A stretch of DNA of 64,000 nucleotides from Anisus vortex (GCA_949126835.1 CASBPS010000100.1:1-64000); one strand, 5' to 3'; numbered from the stretch's first letter, positions 1-11,375 are shown. The notes: a model not told the origin generated them from the sequence alone. Translations and numbers: made by a program.

Positions 1-1
1 G

Positions 2-74
2 ATGAGCTTATTTCAACATGTACAAATCTCAACCTTCATTCTGATTATTACTTCTTTGAACATTTATTGTCAGG
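2..74 (+). CDS. Gene A exon 1: signal peptide
   Basis: ATG at 2-4 opens 24 codons with a hydrophobic core (FILIITSLNIYC) and ends with G before the donor GTGAGT at 75. The exon has the same length as 19462-19534 in the paralog and 14 of 24 residues are identical, which supports this start. Upstream sequence is outside the window, so an earlier in-frame start cannot be excluded. Confidence 0.8.
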
Positions 75-750
75 GTGAGTTCAATACTTTACATAAAATT
101 TAAAAAAAAACGATAGAACTGATAATTCATTGATAATATAAAGTATGCCCTCTGTTTTGTATTGCCAATTTATTGCACTCGGGGAAGAAAAATATATGAT
201 AGATGTATACATATATTTGTGTTCTTGCAAACAAAATGATCGATGAGTTTATTTCCCATTAGTATTGTATAAGATAAATGTGCAGTTTTTAGTTGTCTTT
301 TTGTTAGAATTAATGGCTTTGTGTGTTATAACTACTTCGCTTTTAGCATGTCTTTCTTCTTTGGTTTCTACGTTTAGTAACTTTATCATTGATATTTTGC
401 TTCTTGTAAATAATTGTTACCTTATAAAATATGATTCTGCTATATAATATGTATACACAAACACACACATCCGTACATATAAAACATGTTAATTAAAAAA
501 ATGTTAGGATATAATATACTGTGTACAAATAATTGGCAAAACAATACAGCGAGCATACTGTATATTATTAATTAATTATCTGTTGCAAAAAAAAAAACGT
601 GAATTTACACAATTCTAAATCAGAGATTACGCATTAGCCACAACTAAAAATTGAAGATGTGAATTAACAAAACGAATACGCGTGAGTGTATGGTTCTATA
701 GTGAACATACGACAGTGTTAGTTTTATTTATTTTCTGATCTTTTAAGCAG

Positions 751-897
751 CTTGTAAGCATGTTTTGATAGGTTCCAAATGTCAATACAAATGTCAATAC
801 AAATGTCACTGTACTGATGGATGTGATAGTTCAGGAAATTGGAATGGAAAATTCAATAAATGTGATGTAAGATGGTTTGGACTGGCTTGTCAATATC
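751..897 (+). CDS. Gene A exon 2: Cys-rich EGF-like module
   Basis: Lies between acceptor AAGCAG and donor GTGAGT. It encodes 49 codons, three more than the 46-codon paralog exon at 22816-22953. The excess comes from a 12-nt tandem duplication giving CQYKCQYKC. The conserved tail CDVRWFGLACQY is kept, but one framework cysteine (GNC in the paralog) is Trp here (GNW) and the first SCPGGRFG motif is degraded to CKHVLIG. The disulfide pattern is therefore probably disturbed, in keeping with decay of this copy. Confidence 0.75.
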
Positions 898-1041
898 GTG
901 AGTAAACTTCATTTTCATATAATGTTTAATATATGACGCCGAATTATGAAATGTAGCGTCAAAATACAAAAGATTAAAGTTTATATTTTTTTCTTTTTCT
1001 TACAGCCTATATATATTTATAAGCCCGTTGCTTATAAACAG

Positions 1042-1212
1042 AAAACTTAGATGGTTCCTTTATCTCAAATATTTCACCACAAAAAGCCAAGCCATTGTTA
1101 ACTGCCTCTGTTAATGGTGAATGTAAAAACATTGAATCTCTTTCATCTATTACAATACATTGGAATATGTCACTGCCTTTTACTTGGATGCGATTTAAAG
1201 TTAAAAATACAG
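1042..1212 (+). CDS. Gene A exon 3: unnamed conserved domain, first half
   Basis: 171 nt, phase 1-1, the same length as paralog exon 30793-30963. Conserved core: PLLTASVNGECKNIESLSSI, then WNMSLPFTW and RFKVKNT. I do not recognise a named family. It contains one cysteine, and its position just before the FTP domain suggests an extracellular beta-rich module. Donor GTATGT. Confidence 0.8.
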
Positions 1213-1388
1213 GTATGTATAGGCTAATACAAGTAGATGCATATAAGGAACTACTAGCTAATTTTACATACGTTTAAACAAAAAAAAAACAAGTTTTCTA
1301 TGTTACAAACAACAAAACTTGTATAGCTATTTAATGTTTATATTTTTACCAAAAGACATTCAATTTCGCCTTTTTATTATTTTTTCAG

Positions 1389-1577
1389 TATTATTTAATA
1401 AACTAAATGTACGCTTTTTGGATGTCCATATGACGGAAATTCCATGTATAAATAAGACGTTGCTTCAAATTGATGAAAATACTTTCGACATTCGTTGTGA
1501 TTTCTACACGGCCATGACGAAAATTTATATTGAAGGAGATATTGTAAGGTCAATGTGCTATATAAGAATAAATGGAG
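1389..1577 (+). CDS. Gene A exon 4: unnamed conserved domain, second half
   Basis: 189 nt, phase 1-1, identical in length to paralog exon 31135-31323. Shared features are a C-x-N-K-x-L-x-Q-x-D motif, a T-F-D-x-x-C-D-F motif and a final C-Y-I-R-I-N, giving three conserved cysteines. The donor is weak (GTTGTA rather than GTAGGT in the paralog). Confidence 0.75.
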
Positions 1578-1793
1578 GTTGTAAAATAATTATTTTATTC
1601 ATATAATATTTATTATAGTTCTTTAAATGAATGTATGCCCCAAGTTATTAATATGTTATTATGTTTTACCAAAAAAAAAAAAATGCAACAACGTATATTT
1701 TCTGCAGTATTTAGCTTATAATGTTTGTCCCTTGTTCATTATCCTTATAACATGAAATATTTTTTTTGTTTTGTTTACTTTGTAATGGTCGAG

Positions 1794-2000
1794 AATTTGA
1801 TCTACCCCAAAATTGTATTCATTCAACCGATGTGAAACTGTATGAAGTAAAACATAGAGTTGGCGGTAAAGAATGTTCCTGGTGTAATCGTGCATGCAGT
1901 CGTATTCCTAATATTAGTATGCCTACTGATCAGCACCCAAGATTGACCGTAACATTTGACCAACCTTACATCATTAAAAGATTCGTAATATATAACTCAC
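1794..2000 (+). pseudogene. Gene A exon 5: first half of FTP (fucolectin) domain, splice sites lost
   Basis: Open frame aligning with paralog exon 36667-36879, including the core V-T-F-D-Q-P-Y-I-I-K-R-F-V-I-Y that ends this half of F5/8-like fucolectin domains. Where the paralog has acceptor TAG|GT, this copy has ATG|GT at 1786-1788. The next in-frame AG is at 1792-1793, 6 nt inside. Where the paralog has donor GTAAGG, this copy has ATAAGA at 2001. Without a donor, translation would run to TAA at 2015-2017. Usual ligand of the family: fucosylated glycans, with calcium; key ligand residues cannot be assigned here. Confidence 0.65.
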
Positions 2001-2710
2001 ATAAGAACATTTTGTAATATTTCTAACTACTTCTTATAAAAAGATAAAACACAGATTACAACTTTGTTGTAAACTTCTCTGTATAAGAAAAGGTCTAGTT
2101 ACCGTAGTCTAGTCTAGTACATTATCTGAACTCTAGAAGCATTGAATCTTCAAATTTGTTTCGACATTACGTCTCTGAAAGTAAAGCTACATATGCCGCC
2201 ATACATTCGATACTGATATTGTTATTGTAAGAAATATAAATAAAGTACATATTTTCTGAGTTATATGTTAGGTTGTCCATGTTTGTAAGGTTTTGAATCA
2301 TCAATTAGTTTAATATTTCTTAGCCTAGAGATTACATCTGTGTTCTTAGTTGTATGTTAAATGTGCTCTGAGTTTATATTATGTTTGTTTGCAGCGCTAA
2401 ACAAATATTATTATAATGTTTAACACGTCTGAGTGGAAATACCACTATGTAATAGTATACAATCTGATATAAACTAAAATTGTCCGAATTTGCTATAGAT
2501 ATTTAAGTTTCTTTTTTTTTTGTCATGCTCCTTTCAGATAGTTAATAATTGTCTGTTAAACATAGACCTTTATACCTATTTCACTACAACAAAAGATAAA
2601 TAAGCTCTGCTTTACTTTTGCCATATTCTTATGTTAATGTTTAATGATAATGTCTAATTTTTTACTATGATTATGTATGATATGATAAGTGACGAGATGT
2701 TAAGGCCAGT

Positions 2711-2893
2711 ATGGGGCACAATGCCCTACTCAAAGTGGATCCGCTGGGCAATCCATATCTGCCACTGTTGATGTTCATATTATTAATGGTACATCAATTG
2801 ATACAATCTCCTCGGAATGTTTATATTATGGTTGATGAAATAGTAGTCGCCAGCTATCAGTATCAGACATTGAACAGACGATTCAATTTATAA
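2711..2893 (+). other. Isolated open frame in gene A intron, unassigned
   Basis: A 60-codon open frame with no counterpart in the paralog between its two FTP exons. Another frame over the same bases also reads open (CPTQSGSAGQSISATVDVHI). I recognise neither. No splice-site pair of phase 1 is evident. It could be a fragment of an inserted element; probably not an exon. Confidence 0.2.
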
Positions 2894-3555
2894 GCAAATG
2901 AAAGAACTCATTGTTGCAGCACATACTATTTAATTCTTATTACTCACAATTCACATTTTACATCCATGAAATAACATTTATAATTATAGTAATAATATAA
3001 TACTTTTTTTAGTATTTTTCTCTGAGTCTATATATATTTCTACATCCTTCCATTACAAGATTTTGAGTGAGACTAAAATTAAAAACGAGCGTGCTAGATC
3101 ATGTGACTAACCACTTCCGATCTATCAAGCACGACCCTAGGTTTTATATTTTATTAAATAATCAAATCTGGGTTTTATTCTAAGATTTATAATTCTTACT
3201 TAGTATTAAAATTGATTTACATAAGTCATTTCCCTTGCATTATTACTTGCATCATATCAGCCACTTAGCTAGGGAAGACACATACCAGAAGCGAGATCGC
3301 AAAAGTAAAATATGAGAAAATAAGATCACGTGTCTTTAAATTAATAAATGGGGATCGGACTCACATACACACATAGTCTGATTTATGTTTAGATATATAT
3401 TGACGGTGATAATATATTGTTTATTTAGCGACTAGCTAGTCCTTCAGTTAACACACTAAACTCTCAACATAATAATATCCATTTTCAGATCTGTCATCGT
3501 CTGATTCCTGTCGTAATAAACTTAAAAGAGATGCAATTTCTTTTTGGTCTTTCAG

Positions 3556-3780
3556 TTGACGTTGTCGCCAACCATTTGAAAACATTACATCTCGAGTTCT
3601 TCAACCAAGAAGGAAAGATTATCTTCAACTATAAAGATGAAAATTACGTAATAAAACCAATCTATACGATTTTAAATCCCGAATTTGACCCTGTCTATAA
3701 AGTCACACTTACTGTAAATCACAAGTATTATAACGATGATGTACCTTTTGTCACCGTCAATGATTTTGAATCTTATGGAG
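3556..3780 (+). CDS. Gene A exon 6: second half of FTP domain
   Basis: 225 nt, phase 1-1, equal to paralog exon 40634-40858. Acceptor TTTCAG, donor GTGAAC. Shared pattern: F-x-x-Q-x-K-E/Q-G-K-x-I-F-N-Y, then a Y-T-(V/I)-L strand, V-T-(V/L)-x-x-x-H-K-Y-Y, V-P-F-V and final Y-G-G, the usual C-terminal strand pattern of fucolectin-type galactose-binding domains. Confidence 0.8.
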
Positions 3781-3968
3781 GTGAACATCCATTTTAAGAA
3801 TCTCTATTGAGGCTAATATACATGTATATGTAAACGCTAATAATATATGTAAACAATACAAATTATTCTTAATTATATATTACTCATTTTGTAGTCGTAA
3901 CTTCATGCTAGTTTAAGCTATAGTGATTATAATTACTACCTTCATATTTGAATCTACTTGTTTTACAG

Positions 3969-4103
3969 AATGTCTCGATGGTACCTGGGGACTAGAATGT
4001 AACAACGCTTGCGATAGTTCATGTAACTATTCTTGTAATAAAGACGATGGTACATGTAATGCAGTTTGTATTCCATACACTAATCCACCGAGATGCTTAA
4101 TAA
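3969..4103 (+). CDS. Gene A exon 7: EGF-like repeat, donor lost
   Basis: 135 nt aligned one-to-one with 41101-41235 in the paralog: ECLDGTWGLEC, then CD-x2-C-x3-C, DDGTC and YTNPP. Acceptor TTACAG is intact. The paralog donor GTAAGT is TTAGTC here (from 4104), so splicing at this place is not expected; read-through stops at TAA 4130-4132. Confidence 0.7.
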
Positions 4104-4132
4104 TTAGTCTAGTTAGTCAAAGAGCAAAATAA

Positions 4133-4850
4133 AAATAAGATGAAGAAATGATAGTGTGTTTGTATTTGCATTGACAAGTTTTAAATATTATGCATGCATA
4201 AAGGTTGAAGTGTAAAACATTTCCGGTCCCATTCGTTCATTTGCTTTAAACATGTCTGTGTGCTGCTTTCTGGTTGTATGAAACAATGTATCGGATTTAA
4301 TCTTATTTCATTGCCAAAAGAAAACGATGTATTGTGAATGTTAGACGTGAAGAATCGCCTATTTATATCACAAACTAAATGCTTGATGCAAAATAATTTT
4401 AGTTTTTTTGTTTTTATGACTCTACACAGTGTGTTTTTTTAATTGCCAAGGACGTAACTCTTGACTAATTTATTTTATAAACAAAGCTAAATTTAACTTA
4501 ACGCGACTAACACTTTGAGTACTAATTATCGCCTACTCACTTTTGATGTAAAACACGGATTCCTCATAACTAATCTTGTAGCCTTAGTGTATTTCTAAAA
4601 GACCAGAACTGGGCGTCGAGGTTGAAATCAATTGTCAAAAAACAGCAAACTCATGCTATTTTGTTTACGGAAATGCCTAAAATAATTAAAAATAGCACCG
4701 TAAGATGATTTCTTCCATTGGAAAAGTCAAGTCTTCATTAAGACTTGTCAATGTGTAAATGCAGATTAATTGATATCATCTATAATATTGAATAGATGTT
4801 TTTCAAATATATTTCCTCTCATGTACTCTCTTTTTTTTCGCTCCAGTAAT
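4133..4850 (+). other. Gene A intron sequence, no feature seen
   Basis: AT-rich sequence after the damaged donor, without recognisable exons or repeats, running up to the polypyrimidine tract. Confidence 0.4.
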
Positions 4851-6093
4851 CTCTCCCTCTCCCTCTGCCTCTCCCACTCCCTCTCCCTCTCCCTCTCCCC
4901 CCTGTCTCCCTCTCCCCTCTCTCTCTCCCCCCTCTCTCCCTCTCCCTCTCTCTCTATCTCCCTCTCCCTCTCTCTCTCCCCCTCTCTCCCTCTCCCTCTC
5001 CCCCCTGTCTCCCTCTCCCTCTCTCTCTATCTCCCTCTCCCCTCTCTCTCCCCCCTCTCTCCCTCTCCCTCTCTCTCTATCTCCCTCTCCCCTCTCTCTC
5101 TCCCCCCTCTCTCCCTCTCCCTCTCCCTCTATCTCCCTCTCCCTCTCTCTCCCCACTGTCTCCCTCTCCCTCTCTCTCTATCTCCCTCTCCCCTCACTCT
5201 CTCCCCCCTCTCTCCCTCTCCCTCTCTCTCTATCTCCCTATCCCTCTCTCTCTCCCCCCTCTCTCCCTCTCCCTCTCTCTCCCCCCTCTCTCCCTCTCCC
5301 TCTCTCTCTATCTCCCTCTCCCTCTCTCTCTCTCTCTCTCCCCCTCTCTCCCTCTCCCTCTCTCTCTATCTCCCTCTCCCTCTCTCTCTCTCCCCCCCTC
5401 TCCCTCTCCCTCTCTCTCTATCTCCATCTCCCTCTCTCTCTCTCTCCCCCCTCTCTCCCTCTCCCTCTCTCTCTATCTCCATCTCCCTCTCTCCCCCTCT
5501 CCCTCTCTCTCTATCTCCATCTCCCTCTCTCCCCCTCTCCCTCTCTCTCTATCTCCATCTCCCTCTCTCTCTCTCTCCCCCCTCTCTCCCTCTCCCTCTC
5601 TCTCTATCTCCATCTCCCTCTCTCCCCCTCTCCCTCTCTCTCTATCTCCATCTCCCTCTCTCTCTCTCCCCTCTCTCCCTCTCCCTCTCTCTCTCTCCCT
5701 CTCCCTCTCTCTCTCCCCCCCTCCCTCTCCCTCTCTCTCTTTCCCCCCCTCTCCCTATCCCTCTATCTCTATCTCCATCTCCCTCTCTCTCTCTCTCCCC
5801 CCTCTCTCCCTCTCCCTCTCTCTCCCCCTCTCTCCCTCTCCCTCTCTCTCTCTCCATCTCCCTCTCTCTCTCCCCCCCTCTCCCTCTCCCTCTCTCTCTA
5901 TCTCCCTCTCCCTCTCTCTCTCTCTCCCCCCCTTTCCCTCTCCCTCTCTCTCTATCTCCCTCTCCCCCCTCTCTCTCTCCCCCCTCTCTCCCTCACCCTC
6001 TCCCTCTCGCTCTCTCTCCCTCTCCCTCTGCCTCTCTCTCCCCCCTCTCTCCCTCTACCTCTCTCTCTATCTCCCTCTCCCTCTCTCTCTTCT
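4851..6093 (+). repeat. 1.24-kb pure polypyrimidine (TCTCCC/TC)n tract
   Basis: Nearly uninterrupted C/T on the plus strand, built from irregular TCTCCCTC, TCTCTC and CCCCCCTC blocks with occasional TATCTCC. A few A or G interruptions occur. Long open frames in it (Ser/Leu/Pro-rich plus, Arg/Glu/Gly-rich minus) are by-products of low complexity. Such homopurine/homopyrimidine mirror-rich DNA can form triplex (H-DNA). It lies in the gene A intron between 4104 and 6890. Confidence 0.95.
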
Positions 6094-6890
6094 TGTTTGC
6101 TATCTCCAAATAAGCGCGCGATTACATTTGTCAGTAGAAACAAAACTCAACTTTAGAATGGCTGTTTTAAAACACAATTGAACCGCGATATACATACTTA
6201 TATGTTCTTAAAACTTCGTCCTACGCATTTTTCAATTTGGTTCGACGGGATACTATTTTTTTTTACTTTTACAGTAATTATAATTATTGACTATCCAGCA
6301 GTCCGAATGATATCAGTGTTGTTTTCAATTATATTAGACTATTAGACTATGATCTTTTCTTGTCTAAATTTCTAAATGAGGCAGGCATTTCTGCATTCAG
6401 GATTTATTGGTTTCTGGCGTACAGAACTTGACATTTTTTTTACCAACACTTCTTTTACCAGTGGTATAATTACAGGACTCAGATTCAGGACATATTACAT
6501 TGAATCTAGCCAGCTTTAACAAAATTATTGAAAACACTGTTTAATGGAAATTGCCGTTGTATAAAAAAAATGGCGAGAATACAAAATTATTCCAAGAGTC
6601 AGATTCTGACTAGAGTTCAGAAGTTTGTTATCGCAATAATTAAGTTTAGAGCTTATGATCTCGTCTTGATGAACAAAGTTAGAAACATTACCGTCGTTAA
6701 CTAGGGTATATTTATTATAGTCTTCTGAACAAATAAAGTTATTATTGCGTGGTTGCTTTCATCTTCTTACAATGGCTCTCATCTCTCCCCTTCCCCTCAC
6801 CCCTCCAATTGACTCAAGAGAAACCGGATAAAAACAATATTATAAATAGTCCGATAGTGCTTTTATTAAACACATTATTGTTTTCAACAG

Positions 6891-7022
6891 ATTCTGATAC
6901 AGGGAAATATGGTCCAAATTGTACCCAAAGCTGCAGTGATAATTGTTTGGGTCAACGATGTGATCCAGTAAATGGTCATTGTTTCAACTGTACAGAAGGA
7001 AGGTACACGCCAATTTGTTTAG
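6891..7022 (+). CDS. Gene A exon 8: EGF-like repeat
   Basis: 132 nt, phase 1-1, acceptor CAACAG, donor GTAAGC. Reads as an EGF-like unit (KYGPNCTQSC, CLGQRCDPVNGHC), closest in the window to paralog exon 53475-53609, which has the same CLGQ-x-C element. The first Cys of the usual CPxGxYG start is Ser here. Confidence 0.75.
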
Positions 7023-7290
7023 GTAAGCAATTTGAAAAAAAAGGATTATTATCAATCTTAGCGACTTTTAAAAAATAATTTTCTTGATCAATAGTGGTGA
7101 GATTAGAGTAGAACTTAAGTGCATAATATTATGTAATATTTTATTTTAATACCTAAACATGCAAACAAACAAAAAGATCAATCATTTAAAACAAATAATA
7201 ATACATTTATATTGACATAAAAACGATTGAGTCTATAATGCAATATTTTAATCTTGTAAAAATTTTAACTTTTATTTCATGTAAATGTAG

Positions 7291-7431
7291 TTTGTCCACT
7301 GGGAAGTTATGGTGCTAATTGTTCACAAGAATGCAGTGATCAATGTATTGAGAGCCACAAGTGTGATCATGTTAATGGAACTTGTTATAATGGATGTAAA
7401 GATGGCTACACTGGCTCAAACTGTTTTGACA
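7291..7431 (+). CDS. Gene A exon 9: EGF-like repeat of the 141-nt class
   Basis: 47 codons, CPLGSYGANCSQEC through YTGSNCFD, with eight cysteines. Same size, phase and sequence class as the tandem exons at 56629-64000 of the paralog. Gene A has only this one copy, so it shows the pre-expansion state. Acceptor ATGTAG, donor GTAAGA. Confidence 0.85.
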
Positions 7432-7670
7432 GTAAGATTTTAGCCAATGTTTTATTTATAAAGAAATGTTATTTTAAATTGCATACCAAATATTTTAATG
7501 ATATTATTATTATCTATTGTCTTAAATTTTTCAAACGCTCCTTCTAAAAAAAAGTAAATTGAGTCCTACACTTATTTGTGACCTTGGTCTATTCCTACAT
7601 TATTATGATCTAACAAAACCATGTATATAAACGTAAGAAATATATTTATATAAAAATTCTAGCTTTAAAA

Positions 7671-7672
<2 letters not shown>

Positions 7673-7717
<45 letters not shown>
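7673..7717. repeat. (TA)n microsatellite
   Basis: About 22 TA dinucleotides in the last intron of gene A. Confidence 0.95.
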
Positions 7718-7718
<1 letters not shown>

Positions 7719-7862
7719 AATTAGAATAAATAGTTGAAGGTTAATAAACTGATAATATAGATGAAATAATTAAAATGATATTGATAATTCTTAGCACAAA
7801 TAATAATTTTATTCTAGTTATAAATTGTGTGTATAACCATATATTGCTTTTGTTCTCCCCAG

Positions 7863-8122
7863 GAAATCAGTTCACAAATCCTCACTTTTCTGTTTCGAGT
7901 TTGGTTTCCATTAGTGTCGGCATTTGTTCATCAAGTGTATTGTTATAATCTGGTACGTTCGGCGCAGAAAGTTAAGAAGACAAAGACAATTTAAAATAGA
8001 AATAAAGTACCAGAAAGATGAATTCATTTCTGACAGTTCCACTTGACGAGCTGAAAACTGTAATTCAAAAATTTTACATGAAAAACTCAAAGAATCCCAA
8101 TGCGACTGATGAAAATATTTAG
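7863..8122 (+). pseudogene. Gene A terminal exon: broken membrane segment and cytoplasmic tail
   Basis: Acceptor CCCCAG at 7857-7862. The phase-correct frame gives a 28-residue segment, hydrophobic at its end (SLVSISVGICSSSVLL), and stops at TAA 7946-7948. Directly after, a second frame reads a basic, charged stretch (RRRKLRRQRQFKIEIKYQKD), and a third frame continues to a TAG at 8120-8122. A single-pass membrane segment followed by a basic stop-transfer sequence and a short cytoplasmic tail is the obvious ancestral reading, now split by two frame breaks. No kinase or phosphatase domain is visible. Confidence 0.5.
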
Positions 8123-8680
8123 CCGTTTAATTTTCATGTCAACAGCTTGAAACTAATGGACGTTACATTTATTAATCTATTATTTTTTATATCTGATGTA
8201 GTTATGCTCAGTTCATTGCATTAATATTTGAAAGTAGTTTAATATCATATACATAATACATTTGACATTTTTGAGACATAATATTTCTCTTTTTTTTTCA
8301 TTGTAAATATTTTATGGTTAACAAAATTAAATCATTTGTGTTTAACGAGCTGTATTTTCCTTTCACTGATGTTATTATGCATATTATATGAATTTTATGA
8401 TCGTATGTATGATTAAATCTAGTATAAGCTACTTATATATTTATTTATATTGAAATGCCAAAGTATCAACAAGAATCGCACAAAAGCTAGTCTAAGTAAA
8501 TCATAAAATGTAAGACAAACAGCATTAAGTAAAAGCATGCAGATCTCGACTTGTTCTTCATAAACCACAGTAGAGCTGATTATTATAATTATTTTACTGG
8601 AGAAAAAATATCCATTTCGTTCATCGTTAGTCCATATAACAAGTGTGTGTGTGGATGACTAATGATTTGCGCATGTTAGT
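8123..8680. other. 3' flank of gene A, no gene seen
   Basis: AT-rich sequence with several AATAAA-like hexamers but no coding signature. The nearest polyadenylation-like signal to the tail exon is AATAAA at 8001-8006. Confidence 0.35.
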
Positions 8681-8689
8681 TTGTTTAAA

Positions 8690-8990
8690 GTGAAGAAGAG
8701 TTGCGCAGCGTCGACCTCACTCTCTCGTCCGGGTCCACCAGATGCCAGTGGCAAGAACAAGTCTAGACGACCGGCGATGGGCTCAGATGCAGTGGATGAC
8801 CAAGATGTGCTACGTGCCTCACCTTGCACTACGCGCTCCACAGTGCGTTGCTGTAAAGCAACATTCAATCATTTCCTAATCCTAACCATCCTAACCATTT
8901 ATGCATTGACTGTGTAACTAAAACTGTGCCCGTCTGCGTTTGTTTTCCCAGTCTAATGCCCACGACCCTTAACAGTGGCGTAGGATATCT
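8690..8990 (+). repeat. GC-rich dispersed-repeat-like fragment
   Basis: An abrupt GC-rich island (cgtcgacctcactctctcg start) open in several frames and ending near a GTGGCGTAGGATA motif. Its composition is unlike the flanks and it has no start/stop or splice context of a gene. Probably a piece of a transposable element; family not identified. Confidence 0.35.
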
Positions 8991-11080
8991 GATTTTTCAC
9001 ATTTATAATATAATGTTCATAAGATATGTCTCTAGACTATTGTCACCTAAAATTTGGTCATATTTTCCTAAACAAAATGTCATTAAATGTAACTGACTGA
9101 CATAAACAAAATAGTACAATTAATGTAATTTTCCCTATTACAAATGTAAACATTATAGTAGCTTTAAGAATAGCAAAAGGTATTCAACAGTGGCGTCATT
9201 ACAGTACTGACATAACTCATTCACATCACAAACGATTATAATGTTTTTCATAAGCATGGAGTAATGAGGCACTATACAAATGACATTATTATCAGTGTGA
9301 CGAATGGAAATGAATCGGTCGTCACATAGGCCGAATTTTATAACTGCCAATGATTATAACGAATGTATTAGCATCACAACCATGTATGGATTAGGAATAT
9401 ATGTACATTATTTTGATTAAGCGTAAGAGAGAGAGAGAGAAGGTTTAGAAATATAAATGTTGTTTGTAAATAGTATTATATTATTGTTGGCCCACATAGC
9501 GGGGTCTCCCGGCCAAGAAAAATAATACTATACCGCCTCCCCCCCCCCCACTTTCCCGTGTCACCTTTTCCAACCGCGACGTGGTTATCCCCCTTACCTG
9601 TTAAGATAGGAATCATCTCCCTCCAACTTTGAATGGCGTACGAATTTAACGACCATTGTCCAGATTGCAATTAAGGGTCACATAGTCTCGTGAATATCGC
9701 GCCCTTTCGCCCCCCCCCTTTTCCACCCTCCTGGGTGACCATATATTTCCTACCTTATCTTGTCACTGTTTCAGGAAATGTAATTCCAGTTGATATCATT
9801 TTTTCTGATCGCCAACGGTGGACATTGACATTTTATGCATAGCTCTGGCCTTCAGCAAATGGCCCATAATTGGGCAACTTTCTAAGGCCAGGGAGATCCC
9901 CCTGGTGATCTCAAAATTTAGTACCATGTGTCAAACCATTGGTATAGTTTACACTCCCCTTCTTCATGCCCGCTATATAAGTTGAAACTGTTCGCTGTAA
10001 ATTTAGTCCTAGCGCTAGTCTCATAAGAAGACACACTTTCATTTTATTTAGAAGTCAGATCTAACTATTGTAAATATTGTTCTACCCAGATTGTTTGATC
10101 CACCATTTTATATGCCAGTTTAGTCACGAAGTTTTGCATTTTGTTGATGAATTGCCTGCATCTGCTAATAGTTTACTTTCATCATTGTATTATTATTGCT
10201 AGCCACTTTCCGCTACCATTGAATAAAGTCATACAGTTTTCTATCATAAGACAACAGCGTTGGTTACTGTTTGGTGAGAACGTGACATTGTTTGTTAGAT
10301 TTAGACGTTTACGAAGCCACGTCTAAAGAAAAGGTGTCAAATATAAATTTGCAAAAGTACAGTAGAGGCTGCCATACGACTTCAAAAGATTCCTCCAGAC
10401 CAACGAAGCCAAGGGTGTGAGTTGAAACCTCCAACACACGTGTAACCGAGTCGAATCCACAACTACCTGGTTACAATCAGTATAAAAACAAGAAAAAAAA
10501 ATTACTTTTAGAAACCATGAAAGTACTTTGTTATAAAAGTGAAATAATAGAAATCCCTGTCAGACCAATGTTTATTTACATATTTTCTAACCACGGCGTA
10601 GGATAAGATTATGTTGCCAGCAAAAAGCCCAGCTGCATTTACTTATTTCCAAAATAATGCCAAGTATCCATCATAGCTTCTTCGAACCCACGACACTCAG
10701 TCTCCGAGTTTAATGCGTTGCCGTTGGGTCATTATGTCCCATAGTCTTAAAAAGTCATTTATTTACAAGTTTCTTGTCAGTGATATACAAGGAGGTTCTT
10801 TAGGTCAGACCTACAATAGGTAGCACCAAGCTTGGTCTTTTTTACTTCCCTTCAGCATTCATTCACTGAATTATTAGTAGGCTATTCAAGTCAAATAAGT
10901 TTAGGGCGTACTGTAGGTTTGTTAAAGCCAACTCTGTAAACTTTGTATTTGGCTCAGAAGTCTTTTCCGCGACTGAATATGCTGTTGCATCACTGACGCG
11001 TGAGCACAGAATATCCAGACATTGGCTGGGGCAGTCATCCCACAGTTCTCCCTATGCTGCTCTTTGTTTCCCAGGATTTC
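8991..11080. other. Intergenic, low information
   Basis: Contains a short (GA)n run near 9427-9440 and C-rich runs at 9539-9550 and 9709-9718 within a GC-richer island at 9485-9960. The rest is AT-rich with no convincing exon. Short open frames on both strands have no recognisable motifs. Confidence 0.35.
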
Positions 11081-11082
11081 CT

Positions 11083-11375
11083 CCTTTGAGCATCATGATC
11101 TCCTTCAAGCTGTTAGACGCGTTGAGAGATATCGGATATTGGCATAAAGCTTTACTTCTCTTTTAAGTTCCAAAACATGAGTAGGCACCAGGTTAGATCT
11201 AAAGTCCAGGTTGTGACAATACATAATTTTCTCTTTGTGGATGACTCAACTCTGTATCTGAGTCAGACAGGAAGTACCGTATGGACCTTTTATCGACATC
11301 ATGCCCGAACTTCGGCCTCACCATCTCCACTAAAAAGACGGAAATTAATTTCAAAGTATTTAATAAGTTGTTTGA
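11083..11375 (+). pseudogene. LINE reverse transcriptase fragment (FADD-box region)
   Basis: Plus-strand reading contains a degenerate reverse-transcriptase active site, TIHNFLFVDDSTLYLS, where non-LTR elements have F/Y-A-D-D. It is followed, after a frame change, by NFGLTISTKKTEINFK, a typical next block of LINE reverse transcriptases. Upstream, LLDALRDIGY fits the preceding block (LTDAFRD-type). Frame changes show it is dead. Confidence 0.65.

Larger units (their letters stand above)
2..8122 (+). pseudogene. Gene A: decayed FTP-lectin/EGF receptor-like gene
   Basis: Exons seen at 2-74, 751-897, 1042-1212, 1389-1577, about 1794-2000, 3556-3780, 3969-4103, 6891-7022, 7291-7431 and 7863-7948. 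Exons 3, 4, 6 and 7 have exactly the same lengths (171, 189, 225, 135 nt) and phase (1-1) as those of the paralog starting at 19462, which supports the model. Domain order is signal peptide, Cys-rich EGF-like, unnamed Cys domain, fucolectin/F5-8-like (FTP) domain in two exons, EGF-like repeats, then a short hydrophobic tail. The likely role is a cell-surface or secreted recognition protein. Damage: the FTP exon 1 acceptor and donor dinucleotides and the exon 7 donor are changed, and the tail exon is frameshifted. It lacks the second FTP domain and the EGF expansion of the paralog. It could still make truncated transcripts. Homology is firm; pseudogene status is inference. Confidence 0.75.

Noticed and set aside
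4770..6113. 447-codon Ser/Leu/Pro-rich open frame
   Set aside because: It is a by-product of the polypyrimidine tract; minus-strand Arg/Glu/Gly frames exist over the same bases, and composition alone keeps them open.
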